A DNA stretch of 46,140 bases from Fibrobacter sp. (lineage in GTDB: Bacteria; Fibrobacterota; Fibrobacteria; Fibrobacterales; Fibrobacteraceae): positions 1 through 46,140 of the forward strand of contig JAGDBD010000047.1 of the NCBI GenBank assembly GCA_017959225.1, given 5' to 3'. The position numbers and the translations under genes are program-made. Positions within the stretch are counted from its first letter, which is position 1; each line of letters begins with the position of its first letter. Shown piece after piece: positions 1-8,495 of this stretch. The notes beneath the pieces were generated by a model. The model did no database searches, was not told where the DNA came from, and saw only the letters and a list, made by a program, of their open reading frames with translations.

Positions 1-2
1 CA

Positions 3-1201
3 GCGGATGCGGCGCTTCCGCCGAGCCTTTACACCACTTGGAAGGACTTCCATTATATTACGCTCGAAGACGAAGCTTCTCGTTACCCGACTTGGGTGCG
101 GAATTTGGTGAAGTCTTCGGTTCCTATACGGCGCAGGGCTTAAAGGCTGCCCGTATTATTTGGTCCACGTATAATTCTGCCAGCTGCCAGATTACGGAAG
201 CTTCCGGTTCGAATATGTACAAGCGCGGCTGCACCGTGTCGGAAGGCATCGGTTACGGCATGTTGATTACCCTTTTTGAAGGGGACTTGGACGCTTACAA
301 CAGCCTTTGGATTTACAGCAAGGCTTACCGTAATTCTCCTTATGCCAGCGGACGCGGTTTGATGCCGTGGCTCACTTCGTCCTTTAGCTGGGATATTCCG
401 GATGACGCAAGCGCAACGGACGCCGACTTGGACATTGCTACGTCTTTGATCCTCGCCTATTACAAGACCGGTAAGCAGGATTATTTGAGCGATGCTTTGA
501 CGCTTATTTCCGCTTTGTGGGAACATGAAGTCAATAAGTCCAACTATCTCCTTTATTCGGGCGATACTCCGGGTACCTGGCAGGGTGCAGATCCGACGTA
601 TAACTTGAGCTACTTCTCTCCGGTGGCGCTCCGTTTGTTTGCTTTGGTGGATCCGAGCCACGATTGGAAGGCCGTGCTTGATGCCCAGTATACTTACATG
701 AAGAAGGTGCAGGACGCCGGTACGGGAGTATTCCCGGACTGGAGCAATGGCGAAGGCGTTGCGGTGGATCCGCCGAACAACAGTGCCCATACGACGTACT
801 GGACCTTTAACAAGGAATCCGTGCGTATTCCGTGGCGCATTGCTTGGGACTATTACTGGTTCTCGGATGAACGTGCTGCCGAAGTGTTGAATACGTTGAA
901 CAAGTTCATTATGGAAAAGTCGAATGGCGATCCGTCTTCCATTCCGGCGGTGAACTACTCTTGGAATTTGAGCGTGGGTGACGATATCGCTGGCCAGTCT
1001 GTGCCGGTGCAGTGGCTTGCTGCTTGGTGCGCTACCGGTATGGGCGGAAATTCCTCGGATTGGTTGAATTCCTGCACGAGCCTTTTGAACAGCAAGGAAA
1101 TGCAGACTTCCGCTTCGAGCTACTTCCCGAACATTCTCCAGATGATGTACAGTCAGCTGTTGAACGGTTTCTATACGAAGCCGAGCAACATGGGAATTTA
1201 A
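3..1201 (+). CDS. Glycoside hydrolase family 8 (endoglucanase-like), 5'-truncated and apparently frameshifted
   Basis: Secreted beta-1,4-glucan hydrolase of family GH8, the kind that cuts cellulose or lichenan; the 5' end with the signal peptide lies outside the window. The family signature ATDADLDIA is encoded at about 413-439 and the conserved glutamate motif SEGIGYGM at about 239-262, where the catalytic acid of GH8 enzymes is expected. The main open frame begins only at a TTG at 38, but a different frame (from base 3) reads a plausible GH8 N-terminal segment (LPPSLYTTWKDFHYITLEDE) and then dies at about 141. Moving from that frame to the main one at about 86-89 gives a continuous protein (RYP then DLGAEFGEVFGSYT), so one base appears to be missing in the CCCGA stretch. 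This is either a sequencing error or a real lesion. Family call is secure; whether the gene is intact is not. Confidence 0.85.
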   Translation, partial: GCGASAEPLHHLEGLPLYYARRRSFSLPDLGAEFGEVFGSYTAQGLKAARIIWSTYNSASCQITEASGSNMYKRGCTVSEGIGYGMLITLFEGDLDAYNSLWIYSKAYRNSPYASGRGLMPWLTSSFSWDIPDDASATDADLDIATSLILAYYKTGKQDYLSDALTLISALWEHEVNKSNYLLYSGDTPGTWQGADPTYNLSYFSPVALRLFALVDPSHDWKAVLDAQYTYMKKVQDAGTGVFPDWSNGEGVAVDPPNNSAHTTYWTFNKESVRIPWRIAWDYYWFSDERAAEVLNTLNKFIMEKSNGDPSSIPAVNYSWNLSVGDDIAGQSVPVQWLAAWCATGMGGNSSDWLNSCTSLLNSKEMQTSASSYFPNILQMMYSQLLNGFYTKPSNMGI

Positions 1202-1224
1202 TTCTTAGAAGCTTGCTTTTGAAC

Positions 1225-1260
1225 GAAACGCTTGGCTTTGGCCGAGCGTTTCTTTTTTTA
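1225..1260 (+). terminator. Intrinsic terminator after GH8 gene
   Basis: Twelve-base arms (GAAACGCTTGGC at 1225-1236 and GCCGAGCGTTTC at 1241-1252, one T-G wobble) close a four-base loop and are followed by seven T. It separates the hydrolase gene from the Bat operon. Confidence 0.92.
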
Positions 1261-1304
1261 CTTTCCCGTGAATTTTTTGTGACTTAATTTGAAAAAAGCT
1301 TTTT

Positions 1305-1318
1305 TATATTCCTAGTGA
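1305..1318 (+). promoter_or_regulatory. -10 element for a leaderless start of the Bat operon
   Basis: TATATT at 1305-1310 lies only seven bases before the ATG at 1318 (four before the GTG at 1315), so transcription would begin at or next to the start codon. There is no Shine-Dalgarno sequence in between. A convincing -35 box at 16-18 bases is not visible. Confidence 0.4.
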
Positions 1319-2133
1319 TGAATTCGGATACCTTGAATACAGCGGTGGATTCGGCGGCCGTAGAACCGGTTCAAATCGGAATTTCGGTACATGCGGATCC
1401 GCTTCCGTCTACCATTTTTTTAGGCGATACTTTTGAATACCGTGTGAACGTGACTTGGCAAGCTTCGGCGGGGCAGGGCGCGCTTCTCGTGGTGCCGACA
1501 GGTTCGGCAAGTGCGAAGGGGATTACGCAGATCGGGCTTCGGGAAGAACATTCCCAGGTGGTGCAGAACGGAAATACCGTTTCTAATACCCAGTTCGTGT
1601 ACAAGCTTGTGGCTGACGATTCGGGGAACGTTTCGATTCCGGCGTTGCACTTTCAAATTCCTTCGGCGGATGGACCTTTTCAGTTTCAGTCGGAAAGCGT
1701 TGCGTTCCGTATTGAAAAACCTTCAAATGCGCCTGTGTTTGTCATTTGCGGTGTGTTTGCGCTTGCTCTTTGTGCATTTGCGTGTGTGATGCTCCTCCGA
1801 AAAAAGAAGCGCGCAGAAGCTTTGCAAAGAACGGAAAAAGCCGAGGACAAGGCGCTGGCTGACGAATTCCTTTTGCTCAAAAAACGGATTGCCAAGGCGG
1901 AAAGTCGCGCCTGGTTGCTCGAATTAGAAAAAATTTGTAAATCATGGGCAAAGAAACGCTATGGTAGCGAAAATCTAGAAGAACTGTTAAAAAACGGAAC
2001 TTTGGAAGGATGGGATTCCCTGGTCGATGAATTCGCCCACGCCCGCTACGGTGGCGGAGATCGTGACGCTTTCCAGAATAAAGAAACCTGGAAGCTTGCG
2101 GCAAAGCTTTTAAACATAGAAGATGAAGAATGA
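1315..2133 (+). CDS. BatD-like membrane protein, first copy, no signal peptide
   Basis: First gene of the Bat operon. The N-terminal ~140 residues form a beta-rich domain like the start of BatD (FLGDTFEYRVNV), followed by one membrane helix (about residues 143-162, VFVICGVFALALCAF) and a basic, charged cytoplasmic tail of ~110 residues. It has the same layout as the protein at 4019-4993 (compare FLGDTFEYRV with FVGDRFDYEI), so the two are probably paralogues or two parts of a split BatD. Unlike that protein it has no N-terminal signal peptide, and the frame upstream (to a TAA at 1285) supplies none. Start is GTG 1315 or ATG 1318; a -10-like box directly upstream suggests a leaderless message. 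The operon is thought to act in envelope stress or chaperoning; the exact role is unknown. Confidence 0.75.
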   Translation: MMNSDTLNTAVDSAAVEPVQIGISVHADPLPSTIFLGDTFEYRVNVTWQASAGQGALLVVPTGSASAKGITQIGLREEHSQVVQNGNTVSNTQFVYKLVADDSGNVSIPALHFQIPSADGPFQFQSESVAFRIEKPSNAPVFVICGVFALALCAFACVMLLRKKKRAEALQRTEKAEDKALADEFLLLKKRIAKAESRAWLLELEKICKSWAKKRYGSENLEELLKNGTLEGWDSLVDEFAHARYGGGDRDAFQNKETWKLAAKLLNIEDEE

Positions 2134-2140
2134 GGTCAAG

Positions 2141-3127
2141 ATGACAAACGTTCAAGAATTGACGGAAAAAATCAAGGATCAGAGCCATTTTTGCGTGGAT
2201 CTTTTGCGTGAAGTGGAAGGTACCGTTATCGGTCAAAAGGATATGGTGAAGAGTATTCTCACCGGTATTTTAGCCGATGGACACATTCTTTTGGAAGGCC
2301 TTCCGGGCCTTGCGAAGACGACTGCGGTTTCGGCTTTTGCAAGTGCCGTTTCTTTGGATTTTAAGCGCATCCAGTTTACACCGGACCTTTTGCCGGCGGA
2401 CCTTCTCGGTACGACGATTTACATTGCGAAGGAATCCCGTTTTGAAACCCGCAAAGGACCTCTCTTTACGAACCTTGTCCTTGCCGATGAAATCAACCGT
2501 GCACCGTCCAAAGTGCAGAGCGCTCTTTTGGAAGCGATGCAGGAACGCATGATCACGATCGGCGATGAAACGTATAAGCTTGACGAACCGTTCCTTGTGC
2601 TTGCGACGCAGAACCCCATTGAACAGGAAGGAACTTATCCGCTGCCGGAAGCGCAGGTGGACCGTTTCCTTTTGAAGGTAAAAGTCGGTTATCCGGGCAA
2701 GGATGACGAAATGAAAATTTTGGATGCGGTGAGCGGAACTGGGTTAAAGACTCCGAATGCCGTGGCGAACAAGGAAGACATTTTGAAGGCCCGGGACTTG
2801 GTCAAGGAAATTTACGTGGACGAACGCATCCGCGAATATATTGTGAACCTTGTCCTTGCGACTCGCGATCCGGCGAGCATTAAAAAGGCGGAACTGGCAA
2901 GCTTTATTTCGGTGGGTGGTTCGCCGCGTGCTTCCATTGGCCTTGCGAAGGCGGCAAAGGCGCATGCTTTTATCGAAGGCCGCGGTTACGTGACGCCGGA
3001 AGATGTGAAGGCTGTTGCCATGGAAGTGCTCCGTCACCGTATCATTTTGAGTTATGAAGCGGAAGCGGAAGAAGTTTCTGCGGAACTCGTGGTTCAGAAA
3101 ATTTTGGATTCGGTCGAAGTGCCATAA
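2141..3127 (+). CDS. MoxR-family AAA+ ATPase
   Basis: Cytoplasmic AAA+ ATPase of about 328 residues, the normal MoxR length. Walker A is GLPGLAKTT, Walker B and following motif LVLADEINRAP, and sensor 1 lies in ATQNPIEQEGTYPLPEAQ, all typical of MoxR. MoxR ATPases act as chaperone-like partners of von Willebrand A domain proteins, and here the gene sits directly before a DUF58 gene and upstream of two VWA genes. An in-frame ATG at 2123 inside the preceding gene is possible, but the ATG at 2141 has GAGG at 2131-2134 and keeps the genes eight bases apart, so I chose it. Confidence 0.93.
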   Translation: MTNVQELTEKIKDQSHFCVDLLREVEGTVIGQKDMVKSILTGILADGHILLEGLPGLAKTTAVSAFASAVSLDFKRIQFTPDLLPADLLGTTIYIAKESRFETRKGPLFTNLVLADEINRAPSKVQSALLEAMQERMITIGDETYKLDEPFLVLATQNPIEQEGTYPLPEAQVDRFLLKVKVGYPGKDDEMKILDAVSGTGLKTPNAVANKEDILKARDLVKEIYVDERIREYIVNLVLATRDPASIKKAELASFISVGGSPRASIGLAKAAKAHAFIEGRGYVTPEDVKAVAMEVLRHRIILSYEAEAEEVSAELVVQKILDSVEVP

Positions 3128-3128
3128 T

Positions 3129-4016
3129 ATGCTTTCGAAGGATATTCTCAAAACGGTGAACCGCATCGAACTTTCGGTGCGGGGACCTCTCGATTCGATG
3201 ATGGCTGGCGCATACCACAGCTCGTTTAAGGGTAATGGCGTCGAATTCAGCGAAGTCCGCGAGTACGTGCCGGGAGATGACGTTCGTACAATCGACTGGA
3301 ACGTGACGGCCCGTATGGGAACGCCTTACATCAAGAAGTTCGTGGAAGAACGTGAACTGACTTTGATGCTCATGGTGGATGCGAGTTCGAGTTCGGAATT
3401 CGGATCGGGTAAAGAAATGAAGGGCGAAGCGATGGCAGCGATTACCGCGCTTCTTTCTTTTGCGGCTGTGCGTAATAACGATAAAGTGGGCCTCTTGATT
3501 TTTACGGATCAGGTCGAACTTTTTATTCCGCCGGCAAAGGGTCGCAAGCACGTGCTGCGTTTGATTCGTGAAATCCTTTATTTTAAACCGGAGCATCACG
3601 GGACGAATTTGCAGAATGCGCTGGAATATGTAGGCGGTGTTTTGAACCGTCGTTCCATGATCGTTGTAATGTCGGATTTTCAGGATTCCGGATTTGAAAA
3701 GGCTTTTAAGGTTCTTTGCAAACGTCACGATATGCTTGCCCTTTCGGTAACGGATCCGAGGGAATCGGAACTCCCGCCAGTGGGCCTTGTGGAATTCGAA
3801 GATCCGGAAACGGGCGAAACGATGCTTGTGGATACAGGGGATGCGGCTTTCCGCGAAGCCTTTGCCCATGAAGCAAAAAAGGCGGCGAAAGCCACCCGGA
3901 ACCTTTTCCAAAAGATGAATGTGGACTACGTGCAGTGCCAGGTCCACGACGAATTCCGCGATACGGTGAGCCCTCTCGTGGAGCACTTTAGAATGTTGCA
4001 GAGACGTCGGAGTTAA
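3129..4016 (+). CDS. DUF58 (VWA-like) protein of the Bat operon
   Basis: Cytoplasmic protein of 295 residues with the DUF58 hallmark region GVEFSEVREYVPGDDVRTIDW near residue 35 and a metal-binding DxSxS-like site in MVDASSS near residue 80, meaning a von Willebrand A fold. DUF58 proteins are regular partners of MoxR ATPases. The frame is open further upstream (to 3054), but that stretch overlaps moxR and is basic nonsense, so the ATG one base after the moxR stop is taken as the start; translation is probably coupled. Confidence 0.9.
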   Translation: MLSKDILKTVNRIELSVRGPLDSMMAGAYHSSFKGNGVEFSEVREYVPGDDVRTIDWNVTARMGTPYIKKFVEERELTLMLMVDASSSSEFGSGKEMKGEAMAAITALLSFAAVRNNDKVGLLIFTDQVELFIPPAKGRKHVLRLIREILYFKPEHHGTNLQNALEYVGGVLNRRSMIVVMSDFQDSGFEKAFKVLCKRHDMLALSVTDPRESELPPVGLVEFEDPETGETMLVDTGDAAFREAFAHEAKKAAKATRNLFQKMNVDYVQCQVHDEFRDTVSPLVEHFRMLQRRRS

Positions 4017-4018
4017 AG

Positions 4019-4993
4019 ATGTTCAATTCTCGGTATTTGACAAAAACGCTTTCGCTTTTTATCGGAGCTTTTTCTGTCGCTTCCGTTTTTGCGTTTAACA
4101 TTTCGGTGAAGTCTTCGACGACCGCATCACAGATTTTTGTGGGCGACCGTTTTGATTATGAAATCAGTGTGAACGCTCCGGAAAGCGCCTATGTGGACTT
4201 GCCAAGCTTTGTGGGAAACCTCGGAAGCTTTGAAGTCAAGGACATGCAGCACGAAGAACTTCCGGTTGCAGGAGTCAAAAATCAAAAAAGGTTTGTGTGG
4301 CGGGCAACGATGAACACCTTTGTCGCCGGAGACTTTTTGATTGCTCCGCAAGAAGTGCGTGCGGTTTTAGGAAAAGATACCGTGGTGACGAAAACGGATC
4401 CGGTTGCGGTGAAGGTCGTGACGCGGACGGACGGCTCGGAAGAAGACATTCTGGATGTTGAAGATCCTTTGAACGATCCCCGGTTGCCGTCGTGGCTTTC
4501 GGGACTTTTGATTGCACTGGGCGCGATTCTTTTGGTGGCGCTTGGTTGGATTTTGCACCAGAAATTCCGCAAAAAGAAGGACGCTCCAAGGCTTCCGCCG
4601 TATGAAGAAGCGCTTCTCGCCTTAAAAGATTTGCGCGAAAGACAGCTTTTGGTCGAAGGAAATCAGGCGGATTACTATACCGCTTTGAGCTTCATTATGC
4701 GTCGCTATGTGGAACGCAGATTTTTGGGAGAACATCCGTCGGAAGGAATTCTTGACGCAACGCTTTCTCAGCTGAAGTCTCGCGTTTCGCAGATTGCAGG
4801 CCTTGCAGAAGCGTACAAGCAGTCCCTTGTAAAACTCGAAGAGGAAACGTATCCGGTGAAATTCGCCAAGATGAAAATCGGCGACGATCGCGGTGTGTTC
4901 TGGGATGACTGGGCCAGTCGCCTTTTAGAAGACACGAAGCCGCTTCCGGAAGAAAAGAACGGAAAGAAGGACGGTGAAAATGGATCTCGCTAA
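4019..4993 (+). CDS. BatD-like membrane protein, second copy
   Basis: Protein of 324 residues with a signal peptide (LSLFIGAFSVASVFAF), a periplasmic BatD-like beta domain (FVGDRFDYEISV), a membrane helix around residues 160-178 (LSGLLIALGAILLVALGWIL) and a basic cytoplasmic tail. The tail resembles the C-terminal regions found after the BatD domain in other Bat operons. It starts two bases after the DUF58 stop. Together with the 1315-2133 gene it brackets moxR and DUF58, so this operon has two BatD-like subunits rather than one long BatD at its end. Function inferred from context. Confidence 0.75.
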   Translation: MFNSRYLTKTLSLFIGAFSVASVFAFNISVKSSTTASQIFVGDRFDYEISVNAPESAYVDLPSFVGNLGSFEVKDMQHEELPVAGVKNQKRFVWRATMNTFVAGDFLIAPQEVRAVLGKDTVVTKTDPVAVKVVTRTDGSEEDILDVEDPLNDPRLPSWLSGLLIALGAILLVALGWILHQKFRKKKDAPRLPPYEEALLALKDLRERQLLVEGNQADYYTALSFIMRRYVERRFLGEHPSEGILDATLSQLKSRVSQIAGLAEAYKQSLVKLEEETYPVKFAKMKIGDDRGVFWDDWASRLLEDTKPLPEEKNGKKDGENGSR

Positions 4994-6074
4994 TTTGCAT
5001 TTTCAAAATCCCGAAGCGTTCTTTTTGCTGCTCCTCGTTCCGCTTTTGATTGCGGATTGGTGGTGGCACGCTCGCAAGCGCAAAAGCACGATTAAATTTC
5101 CGGCCCTTGCTATTGCGAAGAAAGCGGCAAAGGGTTCAAAAGTTCGTTTGCGTTACATTGTACCGACCCTTCGGATTCTCGCTCTGTGCTGCTTTGTGGT
5201 GGCGCTTGCGCGCCCGCAGAACGCGACGGAAGTGGAATACACTTCTACAGATGGCGTAGATATTATGCTTGCTTTGGATGTTTCCGGCTCTATGGGCACT
5301 CTCGACATGTTGACTCGGGCAGACCAGGCTAAGCTCGGTGTGATGAATGCGGAAAAAGTTTTAAAGAGCGGACGCTTTTGGAACTATTCCCGCTTGGGAT
5401 ATGCTAAAAACGTGATGGCGGAATTTGTGCAAAAGCGGGAAAGCGACCGCATAGGGCTTTCGGTATTTGCAGGACGCTCTTACACGCTTGTTCCCCTTAC
5501 GTTAGATTATGGAGCTTTGCTTGAAATTTTGGAAGCGGTGGACGATTCGTCGGCTTCGGGTAATGGAACTGCCATTGGCGATGGACTCATGAATTCCTTG
5601 GCGCGCCTTGAAAAGTCCGATGCCAAGTCCAAGGTGGTGGTGCTTTTGACGGATGGCATTGACAATGCGAGCCTTGTTCCGCCTTTACATGCAGCGGAAG
5701 TGGCGAAAGCGCTTGGAATCAAAGTTTACACGGTGGGCGTCGGCAAAAAGAGCGGAACCTTCCTCGCGTTCCAACAGAATCCGTGGACGGGCGAAATCTC
5801 TTGGGCAGAAATGCCGATCCCTGCTGAAAATAGCTTGGACGAAAAAACGCTTAGCCAAATTGCATCGAAAACGGGTGGACGTTTTTACCGCGCCGAAAGC
5901 AAAGCGGATTTGGAAAAGATCTATTCGGAAATCGACGAACTGGAAAAGACCGAAATCCAAACCATTGCTTATGCCCGTTACCAAGAAAAATTTTATCCGT
6001 GGTTGCTTGCGGGTGCACTTTTGATGTTGCTTGAACTTGTGCTCGCGAATACGCGGTTTGTGAGGATTCCATGA
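4980..6074 (+). CDS. batA: BatA-like membrane protein with von Willebrand A domain
   Basis: About 364 residues: N-terminal membrane helix (AFFLLLLVPLLIADWWW), a second at about 65-80 (ILALCCFVVALARPQ), a VWA domain with an intact MIDAS motif LALDVSGSM, then SDRIGLSVFAGRSYTLVPLT and VVLLTDGIDN typical of BatA/BatB, and a C-terminal helix (PWLLAGALLMLLELVLA). The VWA domain should face the periplasm. An in-frame GTG occurs at 4974, but AAGGA at 4967-4971 is spaced for the ATG at 4980. It overlaps the preceding gene by 14 bases and the next by four (ATGA). Confidence 0.9.
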   Translation: MDLANLHFQNPEAFFLLLLVPLLIADWWWHARKRKSTIKFPALAIAKKAAKGSKVRLRYIVPTLRILALCCFVVALARPQNATEVEYTSTDGVDIMLALDVSGSMGTLDMLTRADQAKLGVMNAEKVLKSGRFWNYSRLGYAKNVMAEFVQKRESDRIGLSVFAGRSYTLVPLTLDYGALLEILEAVDDSSASGNGTAIGDGLMNSLARLEKSDAKSKVVVLLTDGIDNASLVPPLHAAEVAKALGIKVYTVGVGKKSGTFLAFQQNPWTGEISWAEMPIPAENSLDEKTLSQIASKTGGRFYRAESKADLEKIYSEIDELEKTEIQTIAYARYQEKFYPWLLAGALLMLLELVLANTRFVRIP

Positions 6075-7099
6075 GATTTGCAGAACCGAATTTTTTGTGG
6101 GCCTTGTTTTCGCTCCCGCTCTTTTTGCTTCTTTTTATTTATGCGTATCACCGGCGGAAAAAACTGGCAGCCCGTTTTGCGTCCATTTCCATGTTCCCAA
6201 AAATTGCGACTTCGCTTTCGCCGTTTCGCCGAGCGATCAAGGCGAGTCTTTTGCTGTTAGGTATTGCCTTTTTGATTTTGGCACTAGCCCGTCCGCAGTG
6301 GGGACGTCAAATGGAGCATATTGAACGGAAAGGATTGGACATTGCGCTGTTGCAGGATATTTCTCTTTCCATGCTTGCAGAAGACGTGAAACCCAATCGC
6401 TTGGTGCGTTCCCGCCATGAAATTTCGGCGTTCCTCGATACGCTTTCTGGTGACCGGGTTGGACTTGTGGCGTTTTCGGGGGAAGCTCAGACTCTTGTGC
6501 CTTTGACGCTGGATTATGGAACGGTGCAACTTGTGCTGCGGGATCTTGAACCGGGCTGGCTTTTGCCGGGAACGGATCTTGCTTCGGCTATCGACAAGGG
6601 CATGCAAATGTTCCGCAGGTCTAAAGTGCCGTCCAAGTATGCGGTGATGGTGCTGATGAGCGATGGTGAAGAACAGGATGCGAAGGCCGTGGAAAAGGCG
6701 AAGGAAGCTGCGGAAGCGGGCATTCGCATTTACACGGTGGGTATCGGTTCAAAGGAAGGCGTGCCGATTCCTGTCCCTTCAAAAAATGGAGACGTGGCTT
6801 ACCACAAAGACCGTTTTGGAAATATTGTGACGACCCATTTGGAAGAAAAGACGTTGCAGGACATTGCAAGCATTACCGGTGCGCGGTATTTTTATGCTAG
6901 CCCTGGTGAATTCCAATTGCAGAAGGTCCTTTCGGAAATTCAGAATTTGGAAAAAAGGGACACCTCTTCGGATCAGGTGGAAAATTATCAGGACCGTTAC
7001 CAGATATTCCTTGCGATCGCTGCGCTTCTTTTCCTTGCAGAAGCGCTCCTTTCGGAACGTGGAAAAAAACGGAAACAGGTCGCTGGGCGTTTTAGCTGA
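6071..7099 (+). CDS. batB: BatB-like membrane protein with von Willebrand A domain
   Basis: 342 residues with the same plan as the preceding gene: two N-terminal helices, the LILALARPQWG motif, a VWA domain with MIDAS motif DISLSM, the block GDRVGLVAFSGEAQTLVPLT, a second VWA motif VMVLMSDGEEQD, and a C-terminal helix (IFLAIAALLFLAEALL). The start overlaps the batA stop as ATGA, so the two are translationally coupled. BatA and BatB are believed to form a membrane complex with the TPR proteins encoded next. Confidence 0.9.
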   Translation: MRFAEPNFLWALFSLPLFLLLFIYAYHRRKKLAARFASISMFPKIATSLSPFRRAIKASLLLLGIAFLILALARPQWGRQMEHIERKGLDIALLQDISLSMLAEDVKPNRLVRSRHEISAFLDTLSGDRVGLVAFSGEAQTLVPLTLDYGTVQLVLRDLEPGWLLPGTDLASAIDKGMQMFRRSKVPSKYAVMVLMSDGEEQDAKAVEKAKEAAEAGIRIYTVGIGSKEGVPIPVPSKNGDVAYHKDRFGNIVTTHLEEKTLQDIASITGARYFYASPGEFQLQKVLSEIQNLEKRDTSSDQVENYQDRYQIFLAIAALLFLAEALLSERGKKRKQVAGRFS

Positions 7100-7113
7100 T
7101 GAAGGTTAAGGAC

Positions 7114-7839
7114 ATGAAAAAAATCTTCATTTTGATTTCTTTTTTTGCGTTGGCCGCTTGGGCGCGACCGATCAACGATGGCAATGAATTGTTCCGCAAG
7201 GGAGATTTTGCTGGCGCACTTCAAAAGTATACAGAAGCCCGAAAAGATGAACCGGCGAATCCGTTGCTCTTTTATAACATCGGAACGTGCCAGTACAAGC
7301 TCGGCAATTACGAAGAAGCCGAAAAAGAACTTGCAAGCGCCACGCGCATGCCGGATTCTTCCCTTGCATCCAAAGCGGCTTTTAACCTGGCGAACACTTA
7401 CTTCCGCTTGGGAGAAAAATCGTCAGAGCCTTCGGAACGCATTGCCAAGTGGCGTGAATCGGTGGGCTATTTAAAAAAGGCTGTGGATTTAAGCCCGGAT
7501 TTTGAAAATGCCAAGCGCAATGTGGAGATTGTGCAGCGCAAGCTCAAAGAAGAAATCGATAAACAAAAAGAACAAAACCAGCAGAATCAAGACCAAAAGC
7601 AGCCCGAACTTTCGGAAAATGCTAAACAGATGTTGGCCCGAGCCTTGCAGATGTGTAAAGACGGCGAATATACTCCGGCAAAGAATTTGTTAGAAAATAC
7701 GATGGCGTCGGATTCTACCGCTTCAAGTTTTGGCTCTTACATTCAACGCATTGAAGACGTAATCGACATTAAAGCAGGTCGAAAACCGAAAAGTAAAATG
7801 GACCAGTCCAATGCGGATAACGATTTGGGGGTGATCTAA
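7114..7839 (+). CDS. BatC-like periplasmic TPR protein
   Basis: About 241 residues with a signal peptide (IFILISFFALAAWA) and two to three TPR units between about 20 and 130 (NELFRKGDFAGALQKYTEAR; LLFYNIGTCQYKLGNYEEAE). A charged glutamine-rich linker (KQKEQNQQNQDQKQ) follows, then a further helical segment. An in-frame ATG at 7099 overlaps the batB stop, but the ATG at 7114 directly precedes the signal peptide and has GAAGG at suitable distance. TPR proteins in this position are normal partners of BatA/BatB. Confidence 0.85.
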   Translation: MKKIFILISFFALAAWARPINDGNELFRKGDFAGALQKYTEARKDEPANPLLFYNIGTCQYKLGNYEEAEKELASATRMPDSSLASKAAFNLANTYFRLGEKSSEPSERIAKWRESVGYLKKAVDLSPDFENAKRNVEIVQRKLKEEIDKQKEQNQQNQDQKQPELSENAKQMLARALQMCKDGEYTPAKNLLENTMASDSTASSFGSYIQRIEDVIDIKAGRKPKSKMDQSNADNDLGVI

Positions 7840-8492
7840 TGAAGAAGTTTACCCTGCTTTTGACGATTGCAACGGCTTCGACTTGCGCTTTTGCGGCAAA
7901 GGCTCCCAAGAGCGCTGCGCAGTACTATTCGGATGCTGCTTTCCAGTACATTGAAAACCGTTTACCGACTGCGGAAATCACCTGCAAAGAAGGTCTTTCC
8001 TATTATCCGGACGATGCGAAACTGCAAATGCTGCAAGATCGTATCGAAGAAGCTAAAGACGAACAGCAGAAACAGAATCAACAAAATAATCCGAACAACG
8101 AAAATCAAAACCAGAATCAGGATCAGAACCAAGAACAGAACCAAGATCCGCAGAATCAGAATTCCAATCAGAACGAGCAGAATTCTCAGAGTTCAAGTTC
8201 GGAAAATCAGGATTCCAAGGATTCCCAGTCGGAACAGAACGAAAATCAGGACCAGCAGAATCAGAATGCAAACGGTTCGAGCAGTTCGGAAAGTGAAAGT
8301 TCAAATGGTTCAAGTGATTCCAAGGATCAAGAACCTGAAGCTCCCCAGAACGAATCTCCGAGCGACGCTTCTCCCGCTCAAATGTCCCCGCAAGAGGCTT
8401 CCCAATTGCTCAAGGATTTTGACGAAGAACATGGCGAACGCAAACCGTGGAAACCGGTTCGTGGTCAGGCTCGCCCGGAAAAAGATTGGTAA
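7839..8492 (+). CDS. Bat-operon protein with short TPR region and long Q/N/S-rich tail
   Basis: 217 residues with a signal peptide (LLLTIATASTCAFA), a short helical TPR-like region to about residue 65, then about 100 residues almost entirely of Gln, Asn, Ser, Glu and Asp. A conserved-looking C-terminal end follows (QEASQLLKDFDEEHGERKPWKP). Equivalent end-of-operon proteins elsewhere have a Q/E-rich spacer and a similar LLxxxxxxE...W tail, but this spacer is extreme. The start overlaps the previous stop (TAATG). Last gene of the operon; it converges on the next gene with only three bases between them. Function unknown beyond the Bat context. Confidence 0.75.
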   Translation: MKKFTLLLTIATASTCAFAAKAPKSAAQYYSDAAFQYIENRLPTAEITCKEGLSYYPDDAKLQMLQDRIEEAKDEQQKQNQQNNPNNENQNQNQDQNQEQNQDPQNQNSNQNEQNSQSSSSENQDSKDSQSEQNENQDQQNQNANGSSSSESESSNGSSDSKDQEPEAPQNESPSDASPAQMSPQEASQLLKDFDEEHGERKPWKPVRGQARPEKDW

Positions 8493-8495
8493 TGT

